Shown piece by piece: positions 26,050 to 33,867 of a DNA stretch of 33,867 bases. The notes under the pieces are model-generated. The model made no database searches. It was not told the DNA's origin and saw only the letters and a list, made by a program, of their open reading frames with translations. How positions within the stretch are numbered: the stretch's first letter is position 1; the number at the start of each line of letters is the position of its first letter. The translations under genes and the position numbers were made by a program. The DNA is from an uncultured Flavobacteriaceae bacterium (GTDB lineage Bacteria > Bacteroidota > Bacteroidia > Flavobacteriales > Flavobacteriaceae). The stretch spans positions 1-33,867 of the forward strand of contig CALHGE010000003.1 of the NCBI GenBank assembly GCA_938029725.1, written 5' to 3'.

Positions 26050-26577
26050 CTAGGAAAGATATAAGTCAACCAGCCCTTCAGGCGTAGTCACATAGACCCT
26101 TTTGTTATCGCGATCTACTTTTGTAATAATATCGTCATTGATCGGAATCAACAACTGTTTGTCTTCTTTTAAGATTTCAAATAGTGCTTGAGAAGTGGTG
26201 TCATTTACGCTTTGAATGATTCCGATATTTCCATGAACATCGTCTATAATATCAAAACCGATAACTTCGTGAAAATAGAATTTATTACCCTTAAGTTTAG
26301 GTAAAAAGGAAAGCGGAAGATAGAGCTCGGACCCCATCACCTTATCGGCATCATCTTCTGAGTTCACATCTTCAAAATCGATGCGCAATAATTGAGATTT
26401 ATGCAAGCGACATTTGGCAATAAAAAATGGAACCAGATTGTTGCGCAATGCAACAAAAACTGATTCCATATTATCGTATAATTCAGGTTCATCAGTATCG
26501 ATTTTCACGAGTACTTCGCCCTTAAAACTATATTTTGAAACGATTTTGCCTAGGTAGAAACAGTCTTCCTTTTGCAT
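26050..26577 (-). CDS. rimM: Ribosome maturation factor RimM
   Basis: A 175-residue protein with the RimM N-terminal barrel (YLGKIVSKYSFKGEVLVKIDTDEPELY) and PRC-barrel C-terminal domain (KFYFHEVIGFDIIDD...GLVDLYL). It binds ribosomal protein S19 and assists maturation of the 30S head. It starts 14 bp after the rpsP stop, the standard rpsP-rimM pairing. Confidence 0.95.
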   Translation of the reverse strand: MQKEDCFYLGKIVSKYSFKGEVLVKIDTDEPELYDNMESVFVALRNNLVPFFIAKCRLHKSQLLRIDFEDVNSEDDADKVMGSELYLPLSFLPKLKGNKFYFHEVIGFDIIDDVHGNIGIIQSVNDTTSQALFEILKEDKQLLIPINDDIITKVDRDNKRVYVTTPEGLVDLYLS

Positions 26578-26591
26578 CGCTTCTTTTTAAA

Positions 26592-27176
26592 TTATTTTGC
26601 TTCTGAAGGTGCAGCAGCATCTCCTTTTGCTTCTTCAACAGCGGCGTCAAGAGCAGAAACAGGTGCTTCAGCAGCCTCTGTAACCTCAATAGCTCCTTCA
26701 ACAACCTCAGGTGCTTCTGGTAATGCAGCTTCTGCAGCAGCTTGGGCACGCTTGTCATTAACTTCTTTTTCAGCTTTTAAAGCAGCAGCTCTTGCTTCTG
26801 CCTTAATTTTATCTAATCCGCCTACTTTATCAGCAACTGATTGTTCTTTTTCAGTCATCCAAGCAGTGAATTTTTCTTCAACTTGCTCTTCAGTCAATGC
26901 ACCTTTGCGAAGTCCACCTAATAAATGATGCTTCAATAAAACACCTTTATAAGACAAAATTGCTTTTGCAGTATCAGTAGGTTGTGCACCATTCTGTAAC
27001 CACGTTACGGTATTGTCAAGCTTTAATTCAATTGTTGCTGGGTTGGTATTAGGATTGTAGATACCTAATTTTTCTAAGAATTTACCATCTCTTTTAGCAC
27101 GTGCATCTGCTGCAACGATCCAATAAAATGGTTTTCCTTTTTTACCGTGTCTCTGTAATCTAATTTTAACTGGCAT
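26592..27176 (-). CDS. rpsP: 30S ribosomal protein bS16 with Ala/Glu-rich C-terminal extension
   Basis: A 194-residue protein. Residues 1 to about 80 are the bS16 fold (MPVKIRLQRHGKKGKPFYWI, DGKFLEKLGIYNPN), about the whole length of E. coli S16. The remaining 110 or so residues are a low-complexity Ala/Glu/Val-rich tail, probably partly coiled, typical of Bacteroidota S16. It binds 16S rRNA early in 30S assembly. Its leader has a matching -7 box and two hairpins, consistent with separate control of expression. Confidence 0.95.
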   Translation of the reverse strand: MPVKIRLQRHGKKGKPFYWIVAADARAKRDGKFLEKLGIYNPNTNPATIELKLDNTVTWLQNGAQPTDTAKAILSYKGVLLKHHLLGGLRKGALTEEQVEEKFTAWMTEKEQSVADKVGGLDKIKAEARAAALKAEKEVNDKRAQAAAEAALPEAPEVVEGAIEVTEAAEAPVSALDAAVEEAKGDAAAPSEAK

Positions 27177-27192
27177 ATCACATTAATTTGTT

Positions 27193-27243
27193 GGGTGCCC
27201 GACCCTGATTATTAATTCTTTGTTTCCGCTTTTCTATAAGCGG
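27193..27243 (-). promoter_or_regulatory. Structured 5' leader of rpsP, two hairpins
   Basis: Read on the minus strand, the leader begins with a stem CCGCTT/AAGCGG (27226-27243) and then has GGGT/ACCC with a five-base loop (27193-27205) just before the ATG at 27176. Ribosomal protein operons are often autoregulated through such leaders. The first stem starts near the expected transcription start, so stability is another possible role. Confidence 0.5.
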
Positions 27244-27246
27244 ATG

Positions 27247-27277
27247 CAAATATAAGATTTCTATTTGAAGTTGCAAC
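27247..27277 (-). promoter_or_regulatory. rpsP promoter (-33/-7)
   Basis: On the minus strand TATATTTG (27247-27254) matches the -7 TAnnTTTG exactly, and GTTG (27274-27277) matches the -33 TTTG at three of four positions with a 19-bp spacer. Confidence 0.7.
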
Positions 27278-27620
27278 AACTATTTTAAAACAAAAATATT
27301 GCTGTTGTTCGTTTGTAAAATAGAGGCTTAAATGCTTTAAAACCTATGGTTGACGACTATTCTTTTGTTATTTGAAGCTCATAGCGCAATTAAGGCCTTA
27401 ATGAGACCCATAGTATAGCGGTTTAACTCTAAGCTTAGCCTTGATCTTAAGGGCGTTTAGATTTTGCTGTGTTATTTTATTTTCAAGTTCGAATCTAAGT
27501 CTGAGCTACACGTTAATAACTCTTGACAATTCTGCTTTCTCAAGCTATCGCTTTTGTGTATTTTTAGCACTAGCTTTTCAAGCAGTTTTCTACTGCGTTC
27601 GAACAGACAGAATAAACCCT

Positions 27621-30600
27621 ATGTATCTCATTTTTGACACCGAAACCACAGGCCTTCCTAAAAGTTGGAAAGCGCCCTATACAGACACCGATAACTGGCC
27701 GCGTTGTATTCAAATTGCTTGGCAGTTACATGATGAGATGGGTGCTGTGTTGGAGCATCAAGATTATTTGATTCAGCCTGAAGGCTTCAATATTCCGTAT
27801 GATGCGGAAAAGATTCATGGTATTTCTACGGAGTTAGCGGAGCAAAAGGGGGTTTCATTGGCAGAGGTATTGGAGAAGTTCAATATTGCAATGACAAAGA
27901 CGAAGTTTATTGTCGGTCAGAATGTTGGTTTTGATTTAAATATCATGGGAGCCGAATTTCACCGTTTGGGCGTTGAAAACCCCTTACAAGAGCTTCCTGT
28001 TTTAGATACCTGTACGGAGCAGACCGCTACGCTTTGTCAAATTGCTGGTGGTCGAGGCGGAAAATTTAAGCTTCCTACTTTGACTGAATTGCATCAGCAT
28101 CTTTTTGGAGCGCCTTTTGGAGAAGCCCATAATGCAACCGCAGATGTTGAAGCGACAACCCGATGTTTCTTGGAGCTCATTCGAAGAAAACATTTCTCTT
28201 TAGAAAAATTAGATGTTCAGCCTGGGTATTTCGAAAACTTCTCGGAAGCAAATCCGCAGACTATTGCTTTAATAGGGCTGAAACACATCAACCTCAAAAA
28301 AGCGTCTAAGAAAATTTCAGATGCCTTATGGGAAAAAGATACTGGTGGTGTATCGGAAGCTGAAATTGAACAGAATATTCAGTCGCTTGAAGAGGCGCCT
28401 TTTGCCCACTTGCATAACCACTCTCAATTTTCGGTACTACAGTCTACAATTTCAGTTAAAGACCTGGTAAAGGTAGCGGCAGAGACAAAAATGCCTGCGG
28501 TTGCGATTACAGACCATGCTAATATGATGGGCGCTTTTCACTTTGTAAAGGAAGTTAAAGCGAATAATAAGGGGGTAAAAGAGCGAAATGCAGAAGCTAT
28601 TGAGAAAGGAGAACTGCCGACAGAAATTGAAATCAAACCTATTATTGGTTGTGAGTTTTTCGTTTGCGATGATCACACCAATAAGAATGTAAAAGACCAC
28701 GGGTATCAAATTGTTTTGTTGGCTAAGAATAAAAAGGGCTACCATAATTTGGCAAAAATGTCTTCGATTGCTTACACAGAAGGGTTTTACTATGTGCCTC
28801 GTATTGATCGAACGGTAATCGAGAAATACAAAGAAGATATCATTGTTCTTACCGGAAACTTGTATGGCGAAGTGCCAGGAAAGATTCTTAATGTGGGTGA
28901 GAAGCAAGCGGAAGAAGCGCTGGTCTGGTGGAAAGAACAGTTTGGTGAGGATCTGTATGTTGAAATCATGCGCCACGGGCAAGAAGATGAAAACCGGGTG
29001 AATAAGGTTTTGATTCCGATGGCAAAGAAGCACCAGGTTAAAATGGTGGCTTCGAACAACACCTATTATTGCGCAAAAGAAGATGCAGATGCGCATGATG
29101 TATTGTTGTGTGTAAAAGATGGTGAAAAACAAGCAACACCAATTGGAAGAGGGCGTGGCTATCGCTACGGATTGCCGAATCAAGAGTATTATTTCAAGTC
29201 GCAAGACGAAATGAAAGTCTTATTCAAAGATCTGCCTGAATCTATATTAAATGTTCAGGAGGTTTTAAAAAAAGTAGAGCCTTATGAACTGGCCCGTGAT
29301 GTACTGTTACCGAAATTCGATATTCCTGAGGAATTCAAAGTTGCTGAAGATGCTGACGGAGGAAATCGAGGAGAGAATAATTACTTGCGTCATATCACCT
29401 ATAAAGGTGCTGAAAAGCGCTATGAAGAAATTACGCCTGATATTAGAGAGCGAATTGATTTTGAATTAGATACGATTAAAAATTCGGGGTATCCTGGGTA
29501 TTTTCTGATTACTGAAGATTTTATTCGCGAAGCGCGAAATATGGATGTTTCCGTAGGGCCGGGTAGGGGTTCAGCAGCAGGTTCGGTAGTAGCCTATTGC
29601 TTGACTATTACCAATATTGATCCCTTGAAATACGATTTGCTTTTTGAGCGGTTCTTGAATCCTGACCGGGTATCGATGCCTGATATTGATATTGATTTTG
29701 ATGATGAAGGCCGTAGTCGGGTGATGGATTATGTGATTAAAAAATATGGATCAAACCAGGTAGCACAGATTATCACTTATGGCACGATGGCGGCGAAGTC
29801 ATCAATTCGTGATACCGCTCGTGTTCTTGACTTGCCCTTAGGAGATGCCGATCGTATTGCGAAATTGATTCCGACGATGTCGAAGTTGAGCAAGATTTTC
29901 GGGCAGACCGATGCGGAGTTAAAGAAAAAATTTAGGTCTGATGATTTAGAGAAAATAAATCAACTTTTGAATATCGCGGAAGGTGATGATCTCGAAGGGC
30001 AGACCTTAACCATGGCGCGAACGCTTGAAGGCTCTGTTCGCAATACAGGTATTCATGCCTGTGGGGTGATTATTACACCTGACGATATTACCAAATTCGT
30101 ACCGGTTGCTTTGGCCAAAGATTCTGATTTGTATGTCACACAGTTCGACAACTCCGTTGTGGAAAGTGCAGGCTTATTAAAAATGGATTTCTTGGGCTTA
30201 AAAACCTTAACCTTAATTAAGGACACGGTTAAAATTGTAAAGGCCAAACACGATATTGATTTGGTACCTGATGATTTTCCGCTGGATGATGAAAAAACCT
30301 ATGCCCTTTTTCAGCGTGGCGAAACGGTAGGGGTATTCCAATACGAATCACCCGGAATGCAAAAACATATGAAGGATTTAAAACCTTCTGTTTTTGACGA
30401 TTTGATTGCCATGAACGCTTTGTATCGTCCGGGGCCAATGGAGTATATTCCTGATTTTATTCAGCGTAAAAACGGAATGGCAGAAATCAAATATGACCTT
30501 CCTGCAATGGAGGAGTATTTGAAGGAAACCTATGGAATTACAGTCTATCAAGAGCAAGTGATGCTGCTTTCTCAAAAGTTAGCAGGTTTCTCGAAGGGTG

Positions 30601-32003
30601 ATGCCGATGTCTTGCGTAAGGCTATGGGTAAGAAGATTTTCGCCGTACTGCAAAAGATGAAACCACAGTTCTTGAAAGGTGGAATGGCGAATGGACACCC
30701 AGAAGAAATTCTTGAAAAAATCTGGAAAGATTGGGAAGCTTTTGCTGCCTATGCCTTTAATAAAAGTCACTCAACTTGCTATGCTTATATCGCATATCAA
30801 ACAGCGTATTTAAAGGCGCATTACCCAGCCGAATATATGGCAGCGGTATTGAGTAATAACATGAACGACATCAAGCAGGTTACCTTCTTTATGGAAGAAT
30901 GTAAGCGCATGGGCTTAGAAGTGCTAGGCCCAGATGTAAACGAGTCGTATTACAAATTTGCTGTAAATAAAAGGGGTGCAGTACGTTTCGGAATGGGAGC
31001 TGTCAAAGGTGTCGGACGCTCAGCCGTGGAAACCATTGTAGAACACCGTAAAAAAGACGGTAATTTTGCTTCTGTATTTGATTTGGCCAAACGAATTGAT
31101 TTAAGAAGTGCGAACAAAAAGGCTTTTGAGAACTTAGCCGTAGCGGGTGGTTTTGATTCCTTCGGCACGACACATCGTGCGCAATATTTTCACACAGAAG
31201 GCGATAGTATTACATTTTTAGAAAAGGTAATAAAGTCCGCAGCAAAGTATCAAGAAAATAAGAATTCTTCGCAAATGGATATGTTTGGGGGGGTTAGTGA
31301 AGCTCAAATTCCAGAACCAGAAGTGCCGCCTTGTGAAGAGTGGGGTACTATGGAAAAACTCCGTAGAGAAAAAGAGGTAGTAGGTATTTACATCTCTGGG
31401 CATCCTTTAGATGATTTTAAGACAGAAATCAAAGCCTTTTGCAATGCGAGTCTTTCACATGTAAATGAAATGGAAAGCTATGTGAATCGAGAACTCACTT
31501 TGGCAGGTGTAATTTCAGATGTGCAGCATCGTATTTCGAAAAATGGTAAAGGCTGGGCGATGTTTACTATGGAAGATTATACAGAGTCGTATGAATTTCG
31601 AATTTTTGGTGAAGAGTATCTAAAGTTCCGTCATTTCTTAATGATAAATTCTTTTGCCTATGTCAAAATATTCATCAAAGATGGTTGGACGAATCGTGAA
31701 ACGGGTAAAAAAGGAGACCCGCGTATGCAATTCAATAGTTTTATGTTGTTGCAAGAAGTGATGGAGGCCTATGCCAAAAAGCTGACTATAAAGCTGGATA
31801 TTAATACACTAAAAGAAGAAAATGTGCATCAGTTGAAAGACACCTTGGTTTCACATAAAGGGAATCATATTTTGAATTTTGTCGTTTACGAAATGGAAGA
31901 AAAAATAAAAGTAATTCTATCTAGTAGAAAACAGAAGGTGCAAATATCAACGGAGCTTTTGCATCAGTTAGAAGAAAACGAGGTGCATTTTAAATTGAAT
32001 TAA
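27621..32003 (+). CDS. dnaE: DNA polymerase III alpha subunit with fused N-terminal proofreading exonuclease
   Basis: A 1460-residue protein. Residues 1 to about 180 are a DEDDh exonuclease: FDTETTG (Asp6, Glu8), GQNVGFD and HNATADVEAT. Residues from about 260 are the alpha subunit: PHP domain with HLHNHS (His263, His265, His267) and TDHANMMG, catalytic PDIDIDFDDEG (Asp688, Asp690), fingers, an internal beta-clamp motif QMDMF (1218-1222, like QADMF in E. coli) and a C-terminal OB domain. It is thus the replicative polymerase with its own proofreading part, resembling the arrangement of PolC in function but not in order. The open frame extends 60 codons upstream to 27441; ATG 27621 is chosen because the exonuclease fold starts there with MYLIFDTETTG. 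Confidence 0.95.
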   Translation: MYLIFDTETTGLPKSWKAPYTDTDNWPRCIQIAWQLHDEMGAVLEHQDYLIQPEGFNIPYDAEKIHGISTELAEQKGVSLAEVLEKFNIAMTKTKFIVGQNVGFDLNIMGAEFHRLGVENPLQELPVLDTCTEQTATLCQIAGGRGGKFKLPTLTELHQHLFGAPFGEAHNATADVEATTRCFLELIRRKHFSLEKLDVQPGYFENFSEANPQTIALIGLKHINLKKASKKISDALWEKDTGGVSEAEIEQNIQSLEEAPFAHLHNHSQFSVLQSTISVKDLVKVAAETKMPAVAITDHANMMGAFHFVKEVKANNKGVKERNAEAIEKGELPTEIEIKPIIGCEFFVCDDHTNKNVKDHGYQIVLLAKNKKGYHNLAKMSSIAYTEGFYYVPRIDRTVIEKYKEDIIVLTGNLYGEVPGKILNVGEKQAEEALVWWKEQFGEDLYVEIMRHGQEDENRVNKVLIPMAKKHQVKMVASNNTYYCAKEDADAHDVLLCVKDGEKQATPIGRGRGYRYGLPNQEYYFKSQDEMKVLFKDLPESILNVQEVLKKVEPYELARDVLLPKFDIPEEFKVAEDADGGNRGENNYLRHITYKGAEKRYEEITPDIRERIDFELDTIKNSGYPGYFLITEDFIREARNMDVSVGPGRGSAAGSVVAYCLTITNIDPLKYDLLFERFLNPDRVSMPDIDIDFDDEGRSRVMDYVIKKYGSNQVAQIITYGTMAAKSSIRDTARVLDLPLGDADRIAKLIPTMSKLSKIFGQTDAELKKKFRSDDLEKINQLLNIAEGDDLEGQTLTMARTLEGSVRNTGIHACGVIITPDDITKFVPVALAKDSDLYVTQFDNSVVESAGLLKMDFLGLKTLTLIKDTVKIVKAKHDIDLVPDDFPLDDEKTYALFQRGETVGVFQYESPGMQKHMKDLKPSVFDDLIAMNALYRPGPMEYIPDFIQRKNGMAEIKYDLPAMEEYLKETYGITVYQEQVMLLSQKLAGFSKGDADVLRKAMGKKIFAVLQKMKPQFLKGGMANGHPEEILEKIWKDWEAFAAYAFNKSHSTCYAYIAYQTAYLKAHYPAEYMAAVLSNNMNDIKQVTFFMEECKRMGLEVLGPDVNESYYKFAVNKRGAVRFGMGAVKGVGRSAVETIVEHRKKDGNFASVFDLAKRIDLRSANKKAFENLAVAGGFDSFGTTHRAQYFHTEGDSITFLEKVIKSAAKYQENKNSSQMDMFGGVSEAQIPEPEVPPCEEWGTMEKLRREKEVVGIYISGHPLDDFKTEIKAFCNASLSHVNEMESYVNRELTLAGVISDVQHRISKNGKGWAMFTMEDYTESYEFRIFGEEYLKFRHFLMINSFAYVKIFIKDGWTNRETGKKGDPRMQFNSFMLLQEVMEAYAKKLTIKLDINTLKEENVHQLKDTLVSHKGNHILNFVVYEMEEKIKVILSSRKQKVQISTELLHQLEENEVHFKLN

Positions 32004-32164
32004 ACTATTCTAACAAGGATATAAGCAAAGTGACCACAGGGTAATCTATTGCTTAAAGAATGAAGTGCTTCACTGTTAAGAGTTATTCGAACAGATAAAT
32101 TCCATTGATGGCGCAATAGCTAAAACGAATAAAACGTTAGTAAGTAAACAGAAGAATATTTGAC

Positions 32165-32172
32165 TAACTTTG
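32165..32172 (+). promoter_or_regulatory. -7 box of trxA
   Basis: TAACTTTG matches TAnnTTTG exactly and lies 23 bp before the ATG. A good -33 at 19-21 bp spacing is not seen. Confidence 0.5.
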
Positions 32173-32194
32173 TGTAATATTAAAATTAAATAAA

Positions 32195-32512
32195 ATGGCA
32201 TTAGAAATAACAGATGCAACTTTTGACGAAGTAGTATTGAAAAGCGATAAACCAGTAGTAGTAGATTTTTGGGCAGCATGGTGTGGACCTTGCAGAATGG
32301 TAGGGCCAATCATTGACGAAGTAAGTACCGAATATGACGGTAAAGCTATTGTTGGAAAAGTAGATGTTGATGCTAACCAAGAATTCGCTGCGAAATATGG
32401 CGTACGTAACATACCTACGGTATTGGTGTTTAAAGGTGGTGAAATTGTAAGTAGACAAGTAGGAGTATCTCCTAAGAAAGTTTACACAGACGCTATCGAT
32501 GCATTATTATAG
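32195..32512 (+). CDS. trxA: Thioredoxin
   Basis: A 105-residue thioredoxin with the active site WCGPC (Cys30, Cys33) and the cis-proline segment NIPTVLVF, full length. It is a cytoplasmic disulfide reductase, normally reduced by thioredoxin reductase, and serves ribonucleotide reductase among others. It has its own -7 box and a strong terminator, so it is probably transcribed alone. Confidence 0.97.
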   Translation: MALEITDATFDEVVLKSDKPVVVDFWAAWCGPCRMVGPIIDEVSTEYDGKAIVGKVDVDANQEFAAKYGVRNIPTVLVFKGGEIVSRQVGVSPKKVYTDAIDALL

Positions 32513-32534
32513 TACCTGGTAATAGAATTTATAT

Positions 32535-32566
32535 AAAAAAGGTTCAGCATTTGCTGAACCTTTTTT
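32535..32566 (+). terminator. Terminator after trxA
   Basis: AAAAAAGGTTCAGCA pairs fully with TGCTGAACCTTTTTT around a two-base centre. It ends 16 bp before the next gene's ATG, leaving little room for a promoter between. Confidence 0.92.
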
Positions 32567-32582
32567 GTTTTATCTTAGTTGT

Positions 32583-33512
32583 ATGAAGCTGCAATCGGAA
32601 TTAAACAAGGCATCCCTTTTTCAAAACTTAGCCTTATTGGCGAATCAAGTGGTAGAAGGTTTTATTAGTGGAATTCATAAGAGTCCGTTTCATGGTTTCT
32701 CGGCGGAGTTTGCAGAACATAAAATCTACAATGCCGGAGAAAGCACAAAACATATTGACTGGAAACTCTTTGCAAAAACAGATAAGCTGTATACCAAGAG
32801 ATATGAGGAAGAGACCAATCTAAGATGTCATATGATATTGGATAGTTCGGCCTCTATGTATTATCCTGAGGTAAAGAATCTTGGTATAGGTGATTTAAAT
32901 AAAATAGGATTTGGAACTTTGGCGATTGCTGCCTTGATGAATATTCTAAAAAGACAACGCGATGCTGTTGGGCTTAGTGTGTTTTCTGATACCTATAATT
33001 TTTACGCTTCAGAGAAAGGAAGTGAGCGGCACCATCAAATGCTACTGGCAAAACTCAGCGAGATTAGTTTAGATCATCAACCTGCACAGGAAACCGAAAC
33101 CTACAAGTATTTGCACTTAATCGCGGAAAAGATAAAACGAAGAAGTTTGATTTTTCTGTTTACCGATATGTTTCAAACAAGCGAAGACGACGAAAAGTTG
33201 TTTGATTCTTTGCGACATTTAAAGTATAATAAGCATGAAGTCGTCTTATTTCATTTGTTTGACAAAAAAAAGGAGCAGCAATTTGATTTCGAAAATACAC
33301 CTAAACGCTTCTTAGATGTGGAGACTGGCGAGCATATTGACTTGTATTCCGAGAATATTAAAGAGGCCTATGAGGCAAGTGTAAGTGCTTATTTTGAGAC
33401 ACTTAAACTAAAATGTACTCAATATAAAATCAAATATGTCGATGTCGATATTAGGGGTGATTTCTCAAGGGTTTTGAATACGTATTTGGTCGAACGGAAA
33501 AAATTTCTCTAG
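32583..33512 (+). CDS. DUF58 domain protein with von Willebrand A-like MIDAS
   Basis: A 309-residue protein. The N-terminal part, with HGFSAEFAEHKIYNAGE and HIDWKLFAKTDKLYTKRYEEE, is the DUF58 signature. It leads into a vWA-like domain with DSSASM (DxSxS metal site) and a later FTDMF. There is no signal peptide or membrane span, unlike BatA. Such proteins usually work with a MoxR-type AAA ATPase; none is in the window, although the gene could be beyond it. The ATG at 32583 is chosen over an upstream in-frame TTG that lies inside the trxA terminator. Confidence 0.85.
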   Translation: MKLQSELNKASLFQNLALLANQVVEGFISGIHKSPFHGFSAEFAEHKIYNAGESTKHIDWKLFAKTDKLYTKRYEEETNLRCHMILDSSASMYYPEVKNLGIGDLNKIGFGTLAIAALMNILKRQRDAVGLSVFSDTYNFYASEKGSERHHQMLLAKLSEISLDHQPAQETETYKYLHLIAEKIKRRSLIFLFTDMFQTSEDDEKLFDSLRHLKYNKHEVVLFHLFDKKKEQQFDFENTPKRFLDVETGEHIDLYSENIKEAYEASVSAYFETLKLKCTQYKIKYVDVDIRGDFSRVLNTYLVERKKFL

Positions 33513-33537
33513 ACAGCATTTATTTTTAAGAAAATTG

Positions 33538-33568
33538 TTTGTGCAATTCAATAAGCGATGTATATTTG
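33538..33568 (+). promoter_or_regulatory. tRNA-Asp promoter (-33/-7)
   Basis: TTTG (33538-33541), 19-bp spacer, TATATTTG (33561-33568): a complete match to the Bacteroidota promoter pattern, 18 bp before the mature tRNA 5' end. Confidence 0.85.
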
Positions 33569-33585
33569 CAATCGCTAAACGCCAC

Positions 33586-33659
33586 GGTCTGGTAGTTCAG
33601 TTGGTTAGAATACCTGCCTGTCACGCAGGGGGTCGCGGGTTCGAGTCCCGTCCAGACCG
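33586..33659 (+). tRNA. tRNA-Asp (anticodon GTC)
   Basis: A 74-base tRNA. The acceptor stem GGTCTGG pairs with CCAGACC, followed by discriminator G, as expected for Asp. The anticodon stem CCTGC/GCAGG encloses the loop CTGTCAC with anticodon GTC at 33620-33622. The T-arm has GGTTCGAGTCCC. CCA is not encoded and would be added after transcription. Confidence 0.97.
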
Positions 33660-33670
33660 CGAGTAAAATT

Positions 33671-33698
33671 AAACCCTCACAAATGTGAGGGTTTTTTT
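33671..33698 (+). terminator. Terminator after tRNA-Asp
   Basis: AAACCCTCAC pairs with GTGAGGGTTT around AAAT, followed by more T. It lies 11 bp after the tRNA end. Confidence 0.9.
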
Positions 33699-33867
33699 AT
33701 GCCCGAAACTTTCACACTTTTTGCGTACTTTTCGTTTTTTGATTACACTTTAACATTTCAAGGATCAAGTCATAAACTTGTGGGATTTCGGATTATGCAA
33801 AAATATTAGTTAGTCTAAAGAGGAAGAATTCTACGTTTCTAACTCCTCTGAATTGCGCTCTAAAAGC
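33699..33867. other. Short region after tRNA-Asp, no supported gene
   Basis: A plus-strand frame of 36 codons starts at ATG 33699 and stops near 33807 (begins MPETFTLFAY). It has no recognisable domain, and AT-rich sequence follows. It could be a decayed remnant next to the tRNA, but nothing proves it. Confidence 0.35.

Larger units (their letters stand above)
27177..27620. other. 444-bp divergent spacer between rpsP and dnaE
   Basis: The left 100 bases hold the rpsP leader and promoter. From about 27280 to 27620 I see no coding frame, RNA gene or terminator. Frame opening of the plus strand up to 27441 is upstream extension of dnaE without conserved residues. The dnaE promoter is not obvious; no exact TAnnTTTG was found close to the ATG. 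Confidence 0.45.

Noticed and set aside
26572..26928. 118-codon plus-strand frame across the rpsP tail
   Set aside because: Its Ala/Ser-rich product is the antisense of the Ala/Glu-rich tail of bS16, so it reflects composition only.
27441..27620. N-terminal extension of dnaE
   Set aside because: The extra 60 residues look like translated spacer, and the exonuclease fold begins exactly at the ATG at 27621.
28452..29204. 250-codon open frame antisense to dnaE
   Set aside because: It lies entirely within the strongly conserved PHP and linker region of dnaE and its product has no recognisable domain; shadow frame.

Overview
The window looks like chromosome of a marine member of the Flavobacteriaceae (Bacteroidota). 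Four signs point there. Several promoters match the Bacteroidota -33/-7 pattern (TTTG, about 19 bp, TAnnTTTG), best seen before tRNA-Asp, rpsP, trxA and gcdH. Ribosomal protein bS16 carries a long Ala/Glu-rich tail. The replicative DNA polymerase III alpha subunit has a built-in DEDDh exonuclease. Shine-Dalgarno sequences are mostly weak, and a lipoprotein sulfatase is present. No rRNA, CRISPR array, prophage or intact insertion sequence was seen. Species-level assignment is not possible by eye.

Layout. 1-1167: 3' part of an amidohydrolase. 1577-4847 (minus): rhodanese-type sulfurtransferase, a divergent short-chain dehydrogenase and a lipoprotein amidohydrolase. 5016-12234 (plus): a compact propionyl-CoA operon encoding biotin carrier protein, biotin carboxylase, carboxyltransferase and both methylmalonyl-CoA mutase subunits, which would take propionyl-CoA to (S)-methylmalonyl-CoA and (R)-methylmalonyl-CoA to succinyl-CoA. 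The epimerase joining the two steps is not in the window. 12552-12722: a 56-residue membrane protein. 12874-17314 (plus): a Y-family polymerase and a second, DnaE2-like alpha subunit, probably a translesion module, preceded by a tandem dyad that could be an operator. 17544-19838: FdhF/YdeP-type molybdopterin oxidoreductase. 19839-21017 (minus): glutaryl-CoA dehydrogenase-like enzyme with a perfect 14-bp inverted repeat in its promoter. 21645-23841 (plus): AdiC-like amino acid antiporter overlapping an arginine deiminase/dimethylarginine hydrolase family enzyme. 23845-27176 (minus): rpsP-rimM-sulfatase-trmN6. 27621-33512 (plus): exonuclease-dnaE, trxA and a DUF58 protein. 33586-33659: tRNA-Asp(GTC) with its own promoter and terminator.

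How the parts fit. Most genes are housekeeping or central catabolism. The propionyl-CoA operon and the glutaryl-CoA dehydrogenase suggest use of odd-chain, branched-chain and lysine/tryptophan-derived acyl-CoAs. The antiporter/deiminase pair suggests arginine or methylarginine use. The less ordinary material is the dinB/dnaE2 module with its operator-like repeats and no LexA gene beside it, the sulfatase gene inside an rpsP-rimM-trmN6 group, a dehydrogenase lacking the classical Tyr/Lys, and several unexplained inverted repeats in the longer spacers. No wholly new system could be demonstrated from sequence reading alone.
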